Positions 20,251-30,709 of a DNA stretch of 64,000 nt are shown here, piece after piece (the first letter of the stretch is position 1; every line of letters starts with the position of its first letter). The DNA comes from Bathynomus jamesi. Lineage: Eukaryota; Arthropoda; Malacostraca; Isopoda; Cirolanidae. The DNA is taken from positions 48,075 through 112,074 of the forward strand of contig JAJOZX010012304.1 of the NCBI GenBank assembly GCA_023014485.1. The letters run 5' to 3'. Position numbers and translations under genes: made by a program. The notes under the pieces were generated by a model. That model made no database searches. It saw nothing but the letters and a program-made list of their open reading frames with translations, and was not told where the DNA came from.

Positions 20251-23200
20251 CTATAGAACACCCACTCTGTCTTGCCAAGGTACTGCTCCCTCACCATTCA
20301 CGAATGCACATATTTCATCTCGTTTTCGAGCGGCATCTCTTGTTGGATTCTGTCCCCTTGTTGCACCTTCAATACGCTGTAAAGCTGCAGGTTGTGGATA
20401 TTCTCGCCAGGATCCCTGCCTAAACGTAAAGCTGTTAAATTCTTCTTCATCATAACATCTAGCCGGCATGTACACTGCTCCAGATGTTTTTCTGAGCCAG
20501 TTATGCAGTGCGCAAGTGGCTTTAACAATACTGTCAACTTTCTCCGGAGCCACAGGTATAGGCTTAAAGTAAATTTGGAATCTATTAGCCATAATTCCGA
20601 AGGCATTTTCAACAATCCGGCGGGCTCGCGACAGCCTGTAATTAAAGATCACCTCTTCCCTTGACAAATTCCTTCTGGAATATGGTTTCATAAGATATGA
20701 AGTCAAAGGGAAGGCATCGTCCCCCACGAAAAATCCATCTTCTGGTATGCCCAGTGCGTTGGTGTTTAAAGCAGTTTTGATAGTGGAAATTTGCAAAAAC
20801 TCCGGCATCGGAACACCTGCTATTCGCTCCGACATCAATATAGCGAAAACAATAGTCATGATCCACAACAGCCAGCAGAATTATGCTGAAGGTGCCTTTG
20901 TAGCTGTGAAATTTTGAGCCACGGTTAGGGGGTGCCTTTATAACAACATGTTTCCCGTCTATGGCTCCATAGCAATTTGGAAAATTCCAACGGAGACGAA
21001 AACCATCACCAATTTCATGCCATTCTTCTGGAGTTTCAGGACACTGGAAAAGAAATAGAAAATATTACTTTTGCATAAATAAATAAATAAATAAATAGAT
21101 AATTCTACATGGTACATCATATAAGTACATCATATAAAGCGAAAACAATAGTAAAATATATAGCGTGATGATATACTATGATGTACGTATATACAGAGCC
21201 GGATTTAGACGTGTGGAGGCCCTGGGCAGCCTCCATGTGGAGGCCTCCCTACCTTAGGGGAAGACATAATTGAAGTTATCCATAAGATTCATAATATAAT
21301 TAACATACATACACTTTCAAAACATCGTGCACTCTTGTGTCTGTCCATTCCACTCATTTCTGCAAAAAATGAAAGCCTCGGGTTACTCGGGTATTCCATT
21401 ATAGTGAGAGTAGGCCTAAAAGAGTAATAAAAACAAAATAATAATCAGTACACAACAAATAGTAATTGGTAAAAGTTTATGTACTACAGTGGTATTGGAT
21501 GCGCGTGTTTTTTTGTTGATCATCTATCGGGTTTTTCTAGTTCCGGGTTTTTTTTATTTTGATAATGGCTTGTCAATATGTGGAGGCCCCCAAGATGTGG
21601 AGGCCCATGGGCAGCTGCCCACTTTGCCCACTCCTAAATCCGGCCCTGCGTATATAGTATATACGTACATAGTATATCATATAATTGTACATAGTATATC
21701 ATATAATCATAGTACATAATTAAACATAGTACATCATTTATCACGTATGATGTGTTTCTGTTTCAGGAACTGAAGCAAAGAAACACTGGTGGGGAACCCG
21801 AAGAGTCACAGAGTCTTGAAGATTGTACTACAGAAGCAGGAAATGTAGAACAAATCAATACCGAGATTAATAGTCCCATCGACACTGACAACGAGCCTCT
21901 ACAGACCAACGACCAACAACCCAGCAACTTTCGTGCTAATGTACTAGAAAGCAATGATTCTCATGGTGACAAAAGAGAAAACAATGTAACTCTAAAGAAA
22001 ATCAAGAACCGAAACGCAAAAAAGTAAAAAATACTTCTTCCCTAAAGGCACGTGAAATGAATATTGATTCCGCAATTAACAGGCTCGAAAGTGTAGTTAC
22101 TCTTGCGTCAAATGCAAGGCAACAAGATTTGTTTGACGTGTTTGGAAGATATGTGCGTGATCAATTAAAACAGCTTCCACGTCGGCAGGCTATTTTGGCT
22201 CAATCCAAAATCCAAACTCTTCTGATACAAGAGTTTTTGGATTATGAAGATGCCCGTAACTGAGCTACTCCACGATGATACTTTCAAGTAGAAGATTATC
22301 TGGAATATCTTTAAAGCTATCAAAAGTGCTCAGTAGATATCTGTAATACCTTTTCTTTAATCCTTTTCAAATGTTTGTGTTTTTGGTTACAGCAATTACT
22401 GGTTAAATAAATAATAATGTTCTTCTCACAGTGTGCATTTAATTTTAATCCGCCCACAGGGAAAATCCAGAAAACGAGGTTTTAAGTCTTCGCTATAGTT
22501 ATTCTTAAATAACAATAAATATAGCAAACTAAAACTATAATGTGGTTTATTGCAACCCTCTCGATAATTCCACTCGCCCACTCGACAGTGGCAAGTCATG
22601 CAAAAGATTAATAAATTACGAAAATTAATAAACTGTAGGCTATTCGAATATTTACAATGGCCTACTGGTTTAATAATTTATGTTTCAACTCTTGCAAATC
22701 TGCGTAATTGACAATTTATAACGTTTTATGTACATGTTATTATTACCTTTTGAAAATATAAAATAATTTAATTAAGAAAATATTCCCGCTGCCCCTCCTC
22801 CTTCCAATATTTGGCGAGTGGACAGTCACAACATTTTATCGAGGGTTTCAACAAATTAACAAGTTAATAAATTGCACTCTTACCTTGATGAAATCCTGTA
22901 GTCCTGAATAGATTGCTTCACAGACTTCCGCCATAAACATGCTAATTGTGCACTTTGAAACACGAAAAAGGTATTGCAAGGTGCCATATGAATCACCTAT
23001 TGCCAAATATCTCAGGGTCACCTCAAGTTTCAGTTTGGCGGGTAATGCATCTCGGAAGTGAGTATCTAGCTTCTGAATAAATGGTGATGTTCTACTCAAC
23101 AAGTAGTGAAATTGTTCTTTTGTCATTCGTAAAAAGTTTAAATATGATGCCTCATCTTCAATGGCCAACTCTCTCACTAGCACACTAGAAGCCCCTAATG

Positions 23201-23323
23201 CCTGACGCCTGGAAATCCAGTCACGCACCACTTCCGTTTCCGCTTTTCTCTCAACAAATCAATTAATTCTGTAGCTAACGCTAAAGAAATGTCCAGCACA
23301 GCGTCTGCCACCTCTTGATTCAT
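20251..23323 (-). CDS. PIF/Harbinger DDE transposase (two exons)
   Basis: Exon 1 (23323-22884) starts MNQEVADAVLDISLALATEL, has a one-base shift near 23230, and continues WISRRQALGASSVLVREL...YLNFLRMTKEQFHYLL...LEVTLRYLAIGDSYGTLQYLF, the usual HTH-containing N-terminus. Donor GTAAGA at 22883. Exon 2 (21043-20251) follows an acceptor TTCCAG: EEWHEIGDGF...CYGAIDGKHVVIKAP (first catalytic D), YIDVGANSRCSDAGVF (second D), a frameshift near 20790, then GDDAFPLTSYLMKPY and SRARRIVENAFGIMANRF (catalytic E). The splice joins in frame. The intron contains the MADF gene's second exon on the other strand. Two frameshifts mean no intact enzyme as read. Confidence 0.85.
21194..21648. mobile_element. hAT MITE (TSD CGTATATA)
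   Basis: 455 bases with ends CAGAGCCGGATTTAGACGTG and CTAAATCCGGCCCTG, flanked by perfect CGTATATA copies (21186-21193, 21649-21656). The motif TGTGGAGGCC is repeated several times near both ends. The 76-residue frame inside is chance. It sits in the transposase intron of the Harbinger element, between its exon 2 and the MADF exon 2. Confidence 0.85.
21767..22263 (+). CDS. Harbinger MADF/BESS protein, exon 2
   Basis: Acceptor TGTTTCTGTTTCAG ends at 21766. The exon begins ELKQRNTGGEPEESQ in phase 0, as required by exon 1 at 7687-8039. An acidic, Asn/Ser-rich linker (to ~22020) ends in basic KKIKNRNAKK. A one-base shift in an A-run near 22025 leads to SAINRLESVVTLASNARQQD and FDVFGRYVRDQLKQLPRR, then SKIQTLLIQEFL. 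That C-terminus has the BESS-type pattern (F-x3-V-x3-L-x2-LP...K-I-x2-L). The MADF-linker-BESS order is the normal architecture. Polyadenylation-like AATAAA follows at ~22405. Confidence 0.75.
22270..22880. other. 3' flank of MADF gene; no further gene
   Basis: AT-rich DNA within the transposase intron. Two similar GAGTGGAC/CTCGCCCACTCGACAGTG stretches (22565-22590, 22810-22830) are the only structure noticed. Confidence 0.5.
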
Positions 23324-23639
23324 CTTTCAGACTAACAAGGCCTTCTCAAAGTGAAACGATTTCACTTTGATAAATGTAAACACTTCATCCAAATTCGTAT
23401 CCAAGTATCGTAGCTATCAAATTACTTTCATATGAGTAGCTTGTACAAATGCACTTGGATGTCACTTGGATGCTACTTTGATCAGTGTAAACTGCCCTTC
23501 AGATAAAGAACCTCACACCTGTGAACATTCAAAGCTATTCATAACTAATATTTTTTAATTTGTAAAGTGGGCATTTAATATCTTATAACAGCAAAGGGTT
23601 AGTAGGTAACATTAGTTATTTTCTTTAGGAGGTGACTGC

Positions 23640-24150
23640 GAAGTGTTTGAATATTCTGGATCATTCATGAAAAAAAAAGTCCTAACACCTTATCTCTTTC
23701 CAATCGTCCAGTGGAGTCATTGTACTTTTGTGCCCATTGCAACCTCTTCGCATGCTGCTGTTAACAACGACGATTTGATGATTGAATGCAGGCCATGCCA
23801 CGTTCTTCAAAAGTCTCCTCACTGGCCTTGCAGAAATTTTTACCACGCAGCTTTCCAACTTCTTTTTAATGTCATGCGACGTCTTCCTTGGGTCTTTCTT
23901 ACAAATTCTTAAAATTTTGAGTCGTCTACCGCAGAAGTTATCCTCTTCCTACCCACTTTTCCGCGCATCCTGTCCAAGACAGTGTCATTGCAATTGTATT
24001 GTTGTATGATTCGATGCACAGCTGATTATAATATATTTAAGTTGCTAGATATATGTCGAATCGATTTTGCATTGTGTTCATGCAAAACAGTCACCTTTTT
24101 TATCAGTGTTTTTGTAATTATTCTTGGTCTTTTTTACGTAACGTTAAAGA
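23640..24150 (-). pseudogene. Tc1-like transposase, N-terminal half
   Basis: Minus-strand frames read AVHRIIQQYNCNDTVLDR (first HTH end), GKVGRKRITSAVDDSK (GRPRK-like basic motif), CKKDPRKTSHDIKKKLE and ARPVRRLLKN (second HTH), then NGHKSTMTPLDDWKEIR near 23690. That is the order of a Tc1 bipartite DNA-binding domain leading into the catalytic domain. It could be the other half of the gene at 6775-7410, split by the Harbinger insertion, but ~190 bases between WKEIR and the Harbinger end (23497) do not read clearly as Tc1, so a separate copy is possible. Confidence 0.65.
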
Positions 24151-24222
24151 TACCGAACAATTCCCATATGAAAAGCTTCACACATATACTTGTAAATACA
24201 ATTTTTATTTATGTAAACTATA

Positions 24223-24800
24223 CAGGGTGTACACAAATTATCTTTACAACTTCTCTCTCAAATAAAAATAGGTCCTATTAGGAAACGGTACACATACCGT
24301 TTTTGCGCCATCTGTGAAAGAAAGTAATAAATTTTCACATGGTAGTTGTCAGATGTCGGATTATTGTACAGGGTGTACACAAATTACGAAATTGGTGTTA
24401 AATTCCCTTAACATGTATTTCCCAAATCGATGGATTGGTCGTGGGGGGTCCCATCTCTTGGCCGGCCAATCACCAGACATAACACCCTGTGATTTTTTTC
24501 TATGGGGTAATGTAAAACACTGCGTGTACACAACTCCAGTGGCCAACATCGACGATTTAAAGACCAGAATTGCTGCTGTTGTTGCAAGAGTTGACGTTGA
24601 AATGTTGCAGCGTACATGGATGGAGATAGAATACCGTTTGGACGTCTTACGCGTGACAAATGGTGCCCATGTTGAATGTGTTTGAGTTATGTGGAACTTT
24701 ATTACTTTCTCTCACAGATGGCGCAAAAACGGTATGTGTACCTCGTTTCCTAATATTTTTATTTGAGAGGAAGTTGTAAAGATAATTTGTGTACACCCTG
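24223..24800 (+). mobile_element. Internally deleted mariner-type element (TSD TA)
   Basis: Inverted ends CAGGGTGTACACAAATTATC share ~95 bases through TTTACAACTT, AAATAAAAATA and CGGTTTTTGCGCCATCTGTGA-type sequence, flanked by TA on both sides. An extra CAGGGTGTACACAAATTA copy lies at ~24370. A transposase end is encoded at 24446-24685: SPDITPCDFFLWGNVK (third catalytic D in TPCD), then DDLKTRI and WMEIEYRLDVLRVTNGAHVE. The first two catalytic acids and the HTH region are missing, so it cannot move on its own. Confidence 0.85.
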
Positions 24801-24839
24801 TACTTTGGTTCGTTGGTTGTTCAAGTCGGCATCGAATTA

Positions 24840-24888
24840 GAAAATATATATATATATATATATATATATTTGTGTGTGTGTGTGTGTT
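24840..24888. repeat. (TA)n(TG)n compound microsatellite
   Basis: (TA)n running into (TG)n directly before the SINE head at 24890. Confidence 0.9.
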
Positions 24889-24889
24889 C

Positions 24890-25160
24890 GCCTCGGTGGT
24901 GTAGTGGTTAGCGTCGCTGACTACGAATCCATCGGCCCCGCGATCGAGACCCGGTGACGGCATGCGGCGAGCAGCAAAACCCAGCTGTTCAACCTTTCAC
25001 ACAATAAAAAAATTTGGTTGGTAGATAAATGGGTACCTTAGGTGGGATGCTGGTGGGGCGTGGTTTGGATTCCACGTTAAACTATAGGTCTAAGGTGGAC
25101 TGACAAGCTTGACCTTCGTCAGAATGAACAATTCGGGCGGAGGCAAAACAAGGTGTGTAT
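24890..25160 (+). mobile_element. tRNA-derived SINE
   Basis: The head has a pol III A box (GTGTAGTGGTTAGCG) and B box-like GCGATCGAGACCC at tRNA spacing. The body contains AACCCAGCTGTTCA and TGGTTGGTAGATAAATGGG. A second, truncated tRNA-like unit (GTGGTTTGGATTCCACG) follows. The tail is CTAAGGTGGACTGACAAGC, then TTGACCTTCGTCAGAATG. Related copies lie at 25283-25513 (-), 37492-37790 and 38252-38476. The downstream tail resembles the 3' end of the non-LTR element at 34565-34935. Confidence 0.8.
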
Positions 25161-25282
25161 CTGTATGTGTGTAAACCTTAGTTTCCTTTTTTTGCTGCTG
25201 TAAAACATTATTGTTTGTTGCTTAACAACAAGTAGTTTAACTTGGAAGTAGCTTAACTTGGAATCCAAAACATGACCTACCA

Positions 25283-25513
25283 GGGAAGTCAGAAATTACG
25301 AAGTCCTCGCCCGAACTCGATTTCTCTACCTCCCAATCAGCAGCCCAGCGTCTTAATCACTAAGCTACCCAGTACCCAGGGTACCCATTTACCTGCCAAC
25401 CTTTTTTTTGTGTTGAAGGATGAACAGCTGGGTGAACTGAGCGCCGCCAGCCCTCGCCGGGAAGTGAACCCAGGGCCGGTAGATTTGTAGTCAGCGACAC
25501 TAATCACTACACC
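25283..25513 (-). mobile_element. tRNA-derived SINE (minus)
   Basis: Minus-strand copy: head GTGTAGTGATTAGTG and GTTCACTTCCCG, body ACCCAGCTGTTCATCC and AGGTAAATGGGTACCC. The second tRNA-like module keeps an A box (TAGCTTAGTGATTAAGACG) and B box (AATCGAGTTCGGG). It retains both modules better than the copy at 24890. Confidence 0.75.
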
Positions 25514-25569
25514 ATATATATATAGGGTGTAGTAGTTAGCATCGCTGGCTAACTAACTAATTATATATA

Positions 25570-25770
25570 CAGGGTGTAACAAAACTCGTTCTCATAGCGA
25601 CGTGGTTTGTTTTCATTTAAATGGAACAGTGAGTCGCCACAATTATCGTTACTGGAGTGACGAACATGTACGGGATTAATTGATAAGTTGATTGTATTGT
25701 TAAAACTATTTTTTCGTTCAATTTTGTTATATCTTATTTCCCTATAAAGACGAACGTTTGTTACACCCTG
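25570..25770. mobile_element. Mariner-type MITE (CAGGGTGTAACAAA; TSD TA)
   Basis: 201 bases with ends CAGGGTGTAACAAAACTCGT and ACGAACGTTTGTTACACCCTG, flanked by TA within (TA)n. The interior is non-coding. Confidence 0.8.
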
Positions 25771-25796
25771 TATATATATATATATTTTTTTAATTG

Positions 25797-25995
25797 GGTT
25801 GTTTAACCTCCTTCGCAGCATCTGAGGTCATATGACGGAGGGGACCTACAGCTTTACGTGGGACGAACCACGGGTCGCTACATAATCTGGGCGCAGAGGA
25901 CGGTCTCCCATCCAACTACTACCCAGACCCAATGTCGCTTAACTTCGCTGATCTCCGAGAAGCGGTGTTACGACATCGGCCACTACGTAGCCCAT
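25797..25995 (-). mobile_element. 5S rRNA-derived SINE (minus)
   Basis: Best-preserved copy. The minus strand reads GTTACGACACCGCTTCTC..., GATCAGCGAAGTTAAGCGAC, GGGTCTGGGTAGTAGTTGGA and TGGGAGACCG. This follows 5S rRNA through the A box, intermediate element and C box. A tail with ACGTAAAGCTGTAGGTCCCC and GAAGGAGGTTAAACAACCC follows. An internal type-1 pol III promoter is expected from this derivation. Confidence 0.85.
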
Positions 25996-27070
25996 ACATA
26001 TATATATATATATATATTAGTTTCACTTAAATATAAATTTGTTTTTAAAAAGCAGCAACTTTCTCTTTGTGAATTCAAGTGTTTTAACTAATATATTAAA
26101 TTATTCTTACTTTTGACGGTTATTGTTAATTAACCGCCAAGATTTCGCTTTCATACTAACCAGACAGGGTCATATAACAGAAACCCCGCGGGCTACGGGG
26201 TCGGAGAAGTTAAGAAATTTGTTGCGAAGTGTTTGTTATATTAGGAAAAGGAGGATAGGTTCGCTGACGCGTTAAGTAACACGGAATCTTTAATTTCCTG
26301 ATTTAAAAGATGTTTAGTGCTTTTTTTTAACTTCAGAAAATTGAAATTTTTCAAACGTGATGAAATCTAATTGTTCTTTGGCACACCCTCGTGGCCTATG
26401 CGTATGCAATGAGTAGCACCTCTCCCCCCTATGCACGCGTACCATTTCCAAAGAACTTGCAATGATAATACTTTTTTCCCTTCGCACGGTGCGCGCTTTG
26501 TCTGGTATTGTTTATTACCCCAACCATGGACTATCCCAAGCGAGTCTGAGAAATAGGGAGGGCGAGTGCAGAACTTATTTCTTCCGGTGATTAGCATTAT
26601 CGTATGCTTCAGCGCCCCCTGATGGACAAAGGACATTAAACGAATTAACCAACCAACCAAATTATTGGTGACGCGAAGGTTATATTTAAGTTATATTTAT
26701 CCTACTTTTAAATTGATGGAGCCTCATATTAAAAATTATTTGTAGCCTAGGCCTATGTAAAATGAAACAAAACTTTATTTAGGCCATACGAAACCTAAAA
26801 TATTACAAGTCAATAAGTGGTTTTCCATTAAAAACTAACCACTGAATTCAAATGGAAGGTCCATCAAATACAGTTGTGATAAATAAATAAATAAATTATT
26901 GTTTCAACAATTCTCGGGAAACGTTAATTAATATGTATAATAATGTGTTTTATAATTTGCTTTATTTTCAGTACGATATTGTACCTAATCTTTTATCTCA
27001 AAATAGTTCAAATGAGATGTCATAATAATCGTATGTTTGGCAACTATTATACTCGTAGTTTGTAATCAAT
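25996..27070. other. No gene seen
   Basis: A (TA)n array at ~26000-26020, then unique-looking AT-rich sequence. A 97-residue minus frame at 26367-26660 is not recognised and has no supporting signals. A (TA)n array starts at ~27068. Confidence 0.5.
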
Positions 27071-27094
27071 GATATATATATATATATACACACC

Positions 27095-27164
27095 TCATTT
27101 GACCTCATTTCAGTTTCGTGCGTTGGCCTCCTTTCATACGAAGGTCAAGCTGGTGGTGGCCCCG

Positions 27165-27215
<51 letters not shown>

Positions 27216-27240
27216 ATATTGCGATAGTGTGTGCGTGTAA
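27095..27240 (-). repeat. Non-LTR 3'-tail fragment and compound microsatellite
   Basis: ACGAAGGTCAAGCTGGTGG (27139 onward) is the complement of the tail of the non-LTR elements at 34565-34935 and 41985. (CT)n(TA)n(TG)n follows at 27167-27225. Confidence 0.6.
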
Positions 27241-28519
27241 GACTTTATTTATAATGAGCATCATAAATAATCTTAATTCCAAAAAAGCGTTATGTAACCA
27301 CAGATTAGCTACTAATCAGATGCGTTACTTCTATATAAACTAATTTGCGTAGCAACCAGCCGTTAGTAAGAACTTGTCTGAATGAAGAATGATCATGTTA
27401 CTTTGCAATGAATCTTGAGTCATTAGTGCAAGTATTGTACAAACACCACAAGCTTTACTTCTGCATGAATTAAAAATTAATCATTTCTCAGAAATGTACC
27501 GAGCAACGTCTGGTTGCCAAGCAAAACTTTATTTATTTTTGTATTCTGGTAATTATTTAATCTGATGTAGATCACAAGGAACAGCTGTAGTCAAAAACAA
27601 AAGCAGAAAGGAATCATGCCACGTCAGTGATACTGAACTGATGTATTATTATTATTATTATTATTATTAGTTTATATACTAGTGAAGGCTTCATTTACAC
27701 TGAAGCTTCACAAAACAAACAAAGAACAGGAAAAGACAGAAAAAGGTCGAAGAAATATAAGCATCTGATATTCTTAAACAATGAACATTTTGATTCTACA
27801 TAAATAATCTGCAAATCCTTACCCATCAGGAATCAAAGAGATAAATCTTAAAGGCAGAACTGCTAAAATTTATATTGAAGAAGTACTCTGGCCTGGGAGA
27901 TATAAATGTTCTTAAAAATAATGAACAAATGATAAATTAAAAAGAAATAGAAATAGCTCAAGATGAAAATTATGCTGAAAGATAAATGAAATTTTAACAA
28001 GAAAGGGATGATCTTAAAAACTCATATTCATCATTAAGACTTACATTTTTTATCTTATAATTAATCTGAGAGCCCAGAAAAGCCTAAAGCTTAAGGGCCA
28101 AACTACTATCATACATAGAAAAAATATAATACAAATAAATAACTGAAGTTCAGAAAATGTCCACTTCTGGAAGAACGTCAATCTGATGTTTTATCTAGAA
28201 AAACGTCGGGAAGGGTTCACCTACCGAACATACGTTACAAAATTCTACGACGTTATAAGAAAGCTTTCCAAAACGCAATAAACAACTCGCTCCCTAAACT
28301 CACACTTAAGAAACATGTAATAAACTTGTTTAAAATTGCAGGAAATTATATTTTCAGTTCTCAAAACAATTTGTTCACCGACTTCAAATTACAAAATCTT
28401 TCAAAATATGCAATATTTACAGTGGCATTTTCTAATTTAATGTATTTTTCTTAAACGTTAATGAGAATGATATACGATAGTTCACTTTGAACTTCAGTCA
28501 ATGAACAAAAACTACAATA
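27241..28519. other. No gene seen; dispersed repeat
   Basis: (ATT)n at ~27645-27668. AAGCCTAAAGCTTAAGGG near 28083 is an inverted relative of 4080-4100. The other sequence was not recognised. Confidence 0.5.
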
Positions 28520-28729
28520 CAGAGTGGCCCATAAGTCCCAATTGGTTATAATTAAAGCGAAAATCCACCTAGCGGATTAAAAAAAAAAAAATTAAAAAAT
28601 ATTTGTCGATATTCTTATATTTTGAATAATCAATAAATATTTCTAAACTTATTATAAACATTTTACTTTGTTTTATTTTTTTTTATTTTCGCTTTAATTA
28701 CAACTGCTTGGGATTTATGGGCCATCCTG
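28520..28729. mobile_element. Mariner-type MITE (CAGRRTGGCCCATAA; TSD TA)
   Basis: 210 bases with ends CAGAGTGGCCCATAAGTCCC and GGGATTTATGGGCCATCCTG. The inverted repeat extends through TTATAATTAAAGCGAAAAT. TA occurs on both sides. AT-rich, non-coding core. Confidence 0.85.
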
Positions 28730-29638
28730 TAGACGTTGTCATCTTTGCCTCTAGGGAGAGTGTTAGGCGGGAAAAAAATATTCAAGGTCTGTCCCATTTT
28801 CAATGATTTAACAGATGTAGTGAAGTATCATTTAAATAAATTCAGATGTCTCTCTAAAAAAAAAAAATTTGGCTAATGTTAATGATAAAAATGATAAAAA
28901 CTTGAATAACCTTTTATTATTAATGATAAAATAAATAAATTAGTCTCGCAATTTACAATGACATAAATAATTGTGATTACTGGGCCTATACTATGTACTA
29001 TAAATTCTATAAGTACTAAATGTCCTATAAATTCAAGTTAGATTTAATTTATAGCAACAATACCAGAAATAATACGTTGCACTAACCAGGCCCTATTTAC
29101 ATTTTTGGACTAGATTTTACGTTCAACTAAATACCGCAATGCACTGTTCTTGTAATATTATCTAGACCACAAGGTGAATCGTACATAAACATCATCCAAA
29201 AGAAACTGTAATATTTATTAAATATATTGTAATAATTAGGAAATGTATTTTTTATAACAACTTATTCTTGTAATGAACCGTAATTATCGTATATAATTTA
29301 ATAATATTTGCGAGTTAACTCTTCTTCTGGAGGTCCGGTGCTAGTGTCTCCGAGCAACTGATACAATGAGCAAACCAACCAGTATTTGAAGGAGCTTCGG
29401 CCTTTGCTCTGAGGATGACTCTTTCCTTAGTCAAGATAGTAAACCGTTTCTTTTGGTTTAGCAGCATCTAACGGACGAGCTCCTTTATTAATATCCAAGA
29501 AATACAGAATAAAATTTTCCGATCACGATCTACGGCATCATCTAATCTAACCTAATCAAATTTGATATAGTCTAACTTAATTTAACCTTAATCTACCTAA
29601 ACTAATCTAATTTAACCTAACCTTAACTAACGTATAAC
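28730..29638. other. No gene seen; degenerate CTAACCTAAT tract
   Basis: 28905-28980 is related to 3965-4045. 29540-29640 is a degenerate run of TCTAACCTAA/TAACCTAAT motifs. No coding signal was found. Confidence 0.5.
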
Positions 29639-29642
29639 TTAA

Positions 29643-29729
29643 CCCTCTATCGCACAACTTTTTTGTAGGGTTAAGTCTAAATGCGTGTATTTGAAATGTT
29701 AAATAGAAGCAACTTGGTACCATAAAGGG
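29643..29729. mobile_element. piggyBac-type MITE (87 bp, TTAA)
   Basis: TTAA at 29639-29642 and 29730-29733 encloses CCCTCTATCGCACAAC ... TGGTACCATAAAGGG. The interior also contains TGTAGGGTTAAG, a second internal end-like copy. Too short to code. Confidence 0.55.
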
Positions 29730-29907
29730 TTAACCTAGCGTATCCTAACCTAACCGAACCGAACCTAATTAGTGACGTTGGGAGCAAAAGATGATTAATG
29801 GCAGCGTTCATGTCAGAGAATCGCGGTATTTCCTTCTATCGTAAGATGTGAGTGACGAATTACGATATTGCAAACAGGAACGATCTCCTCCAAAATATAA
29901 ATGTTAA

Positions 29908-30006
29908 CCCAACCCATTAGCTCCCATTAGTAGAATTTCCTAAAAGTGACGCAGTAATGACAAACAATTTTGTCGGTATGAAATTCTGCCAATGGGCACT
30001 AATGGG
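29908..30006. mobile_element. piggyBac-type MITE abutting an inverted second end
   Basis: TTAA (29904-29907, 30007-30010) encloses a 99-bp segment ending in GGGCACTAATGGG. Six bases further, TTAACCCATTAGTGCCCATT begins a mirror-image end, giving a perfect 46-bp palindrome at 29989-30034 centred on AAC/GTT. This looks like two CCCATTAGTGCCC-type ends brought together. Confidence 0.5.
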
Positions 30007-30163
30007 TTAACGTTAACCCATTAGTGCCCATTGGTAGCCTTTTCTTAACTCCATTCCCAACCCAACAACTGCGGGAACTTCAAGCTAAACTGTCCACTGA
30101 ACCTGGGAACATTGTACAGGTTGTTTAAAAAATCTGGAATCATAGGAAATATTTTTAATGTCT

Positions 30164-30165
<2 letters not shown>

Positions 30166-30215
<50 letters not shown>
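30166..30215. repeat. (CA)n(TA)n microsatellite
   Basis: Uninterrupted CA then TA dinucleotides. Confidence 0.9.
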
Positions 30216-30218
<3 letters not shown>

Positions 30219-30345
30219 ATAAAATCACAGAACAACACGTGATCTTTTTAATAAGCAAAGAACCACAGGGAAAAGGTAAAGGAAACACGAAATCCGACTG
30301 CTTTCATGATATATTCATATCTTCAGGGGCAAGAAAGAAATAGAC
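30216..30345. repeat. Monomer of the palindromic repeat at 37249-37460
   Basis: GCAATAAAATCACAGAACAA, CACGTGATCTT, CAAAGAACCACAGGGAAAAG and ATATTCATATCTTCAGGGGC match one arm of the 37249-37460 element. The mirrored second arm is absent here. Confidence 0.7.
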
Positions 30346-30473
30346 AGAATTTACCAAGTAAATGAGTTAAATAATACACAAGCGAAAAACATTCCCCAAT
30401 AGGCAACTCAATTTAAAAAACAACAAAAAACAATCTAAAGATTTTTTCCCAATATATATATATATATATATAT

Positions 30474-30652
30474 GATGCAAATCCACAAGGAAAAAGAAAA
30501 AATTATTCCAAGGTCTTTCGTGTATTCAACAGTACATCTCGTCAGGGAATGAAGGGAGCTCTTGCCTTTCCCCTTCATTCCTTGACGAGGCATACTGTTG
30601 AATACACGAAAGTTCTTGGAATAATTTTTCTTTTTCCTTGTAGGTTTGCATC
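30474..30652. mobile_element. Fold-back MITE, family 1
   Basis: Second copy of the family seen at 1274-1440, with ends GATGCAAATCCACAAGGAAA and TTTCCTTGTAGGTTTGCATC and arms of about 80 bases. It lies between (TA)n arrays at 30453-30473 and 30673-30707. Confidence 0.8.
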
Positions 30653-30669
30653 GTTCATTCTGAAATTCA

Positions 30670-30709
<40 letters not shown>

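Larger units (their letters stand above)
7415..23497. mobile_element. PIF/Harbinger transposon, swollen by nested insertions
   Basis: Terminal inverted repeats GGCCAGTTTACACTGATCAA (left) and, read inward from the right, GGGCAGTTTACACTGATCAA continue into AGTAGCATC on both sides. Inside are the two genes expected of this superfamily: a MADF/BESS DNA-binding protein (exons 7687-8039 and 21767-22263, +) and a DDE transposase (exons 22884-23323 and 20251-21043, -). The 16-kb length comes from insertions at 8066-14603, 14733-17010, 17646-20006 and 21194-21648. Without them it would be near 4 kb, normal for the group. The expected 3-bp duplication is not visible (left AAC, right TTC). Both genes carry frameshifts, so it is probably non-autonomous now. 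Confidence 0.85.

Noticed and set aside
20226..20664. Open frames opposite the Harbinger transposase
   Set aside because: Shadows of the real minus-strand exon, explained by its codon use.
25797..25995. Genuine 5S rRNA gene
   Set aside because: Only the internal part resembles 5S; the ends are replaced by a shared SINE tail and several conserved 5S positions differ.
26367..26660. 97-residue minus-strand frame
   Set aside because: No recognisable motif, no promoter or splice signals, and the length is within chance for a 64-kb window.
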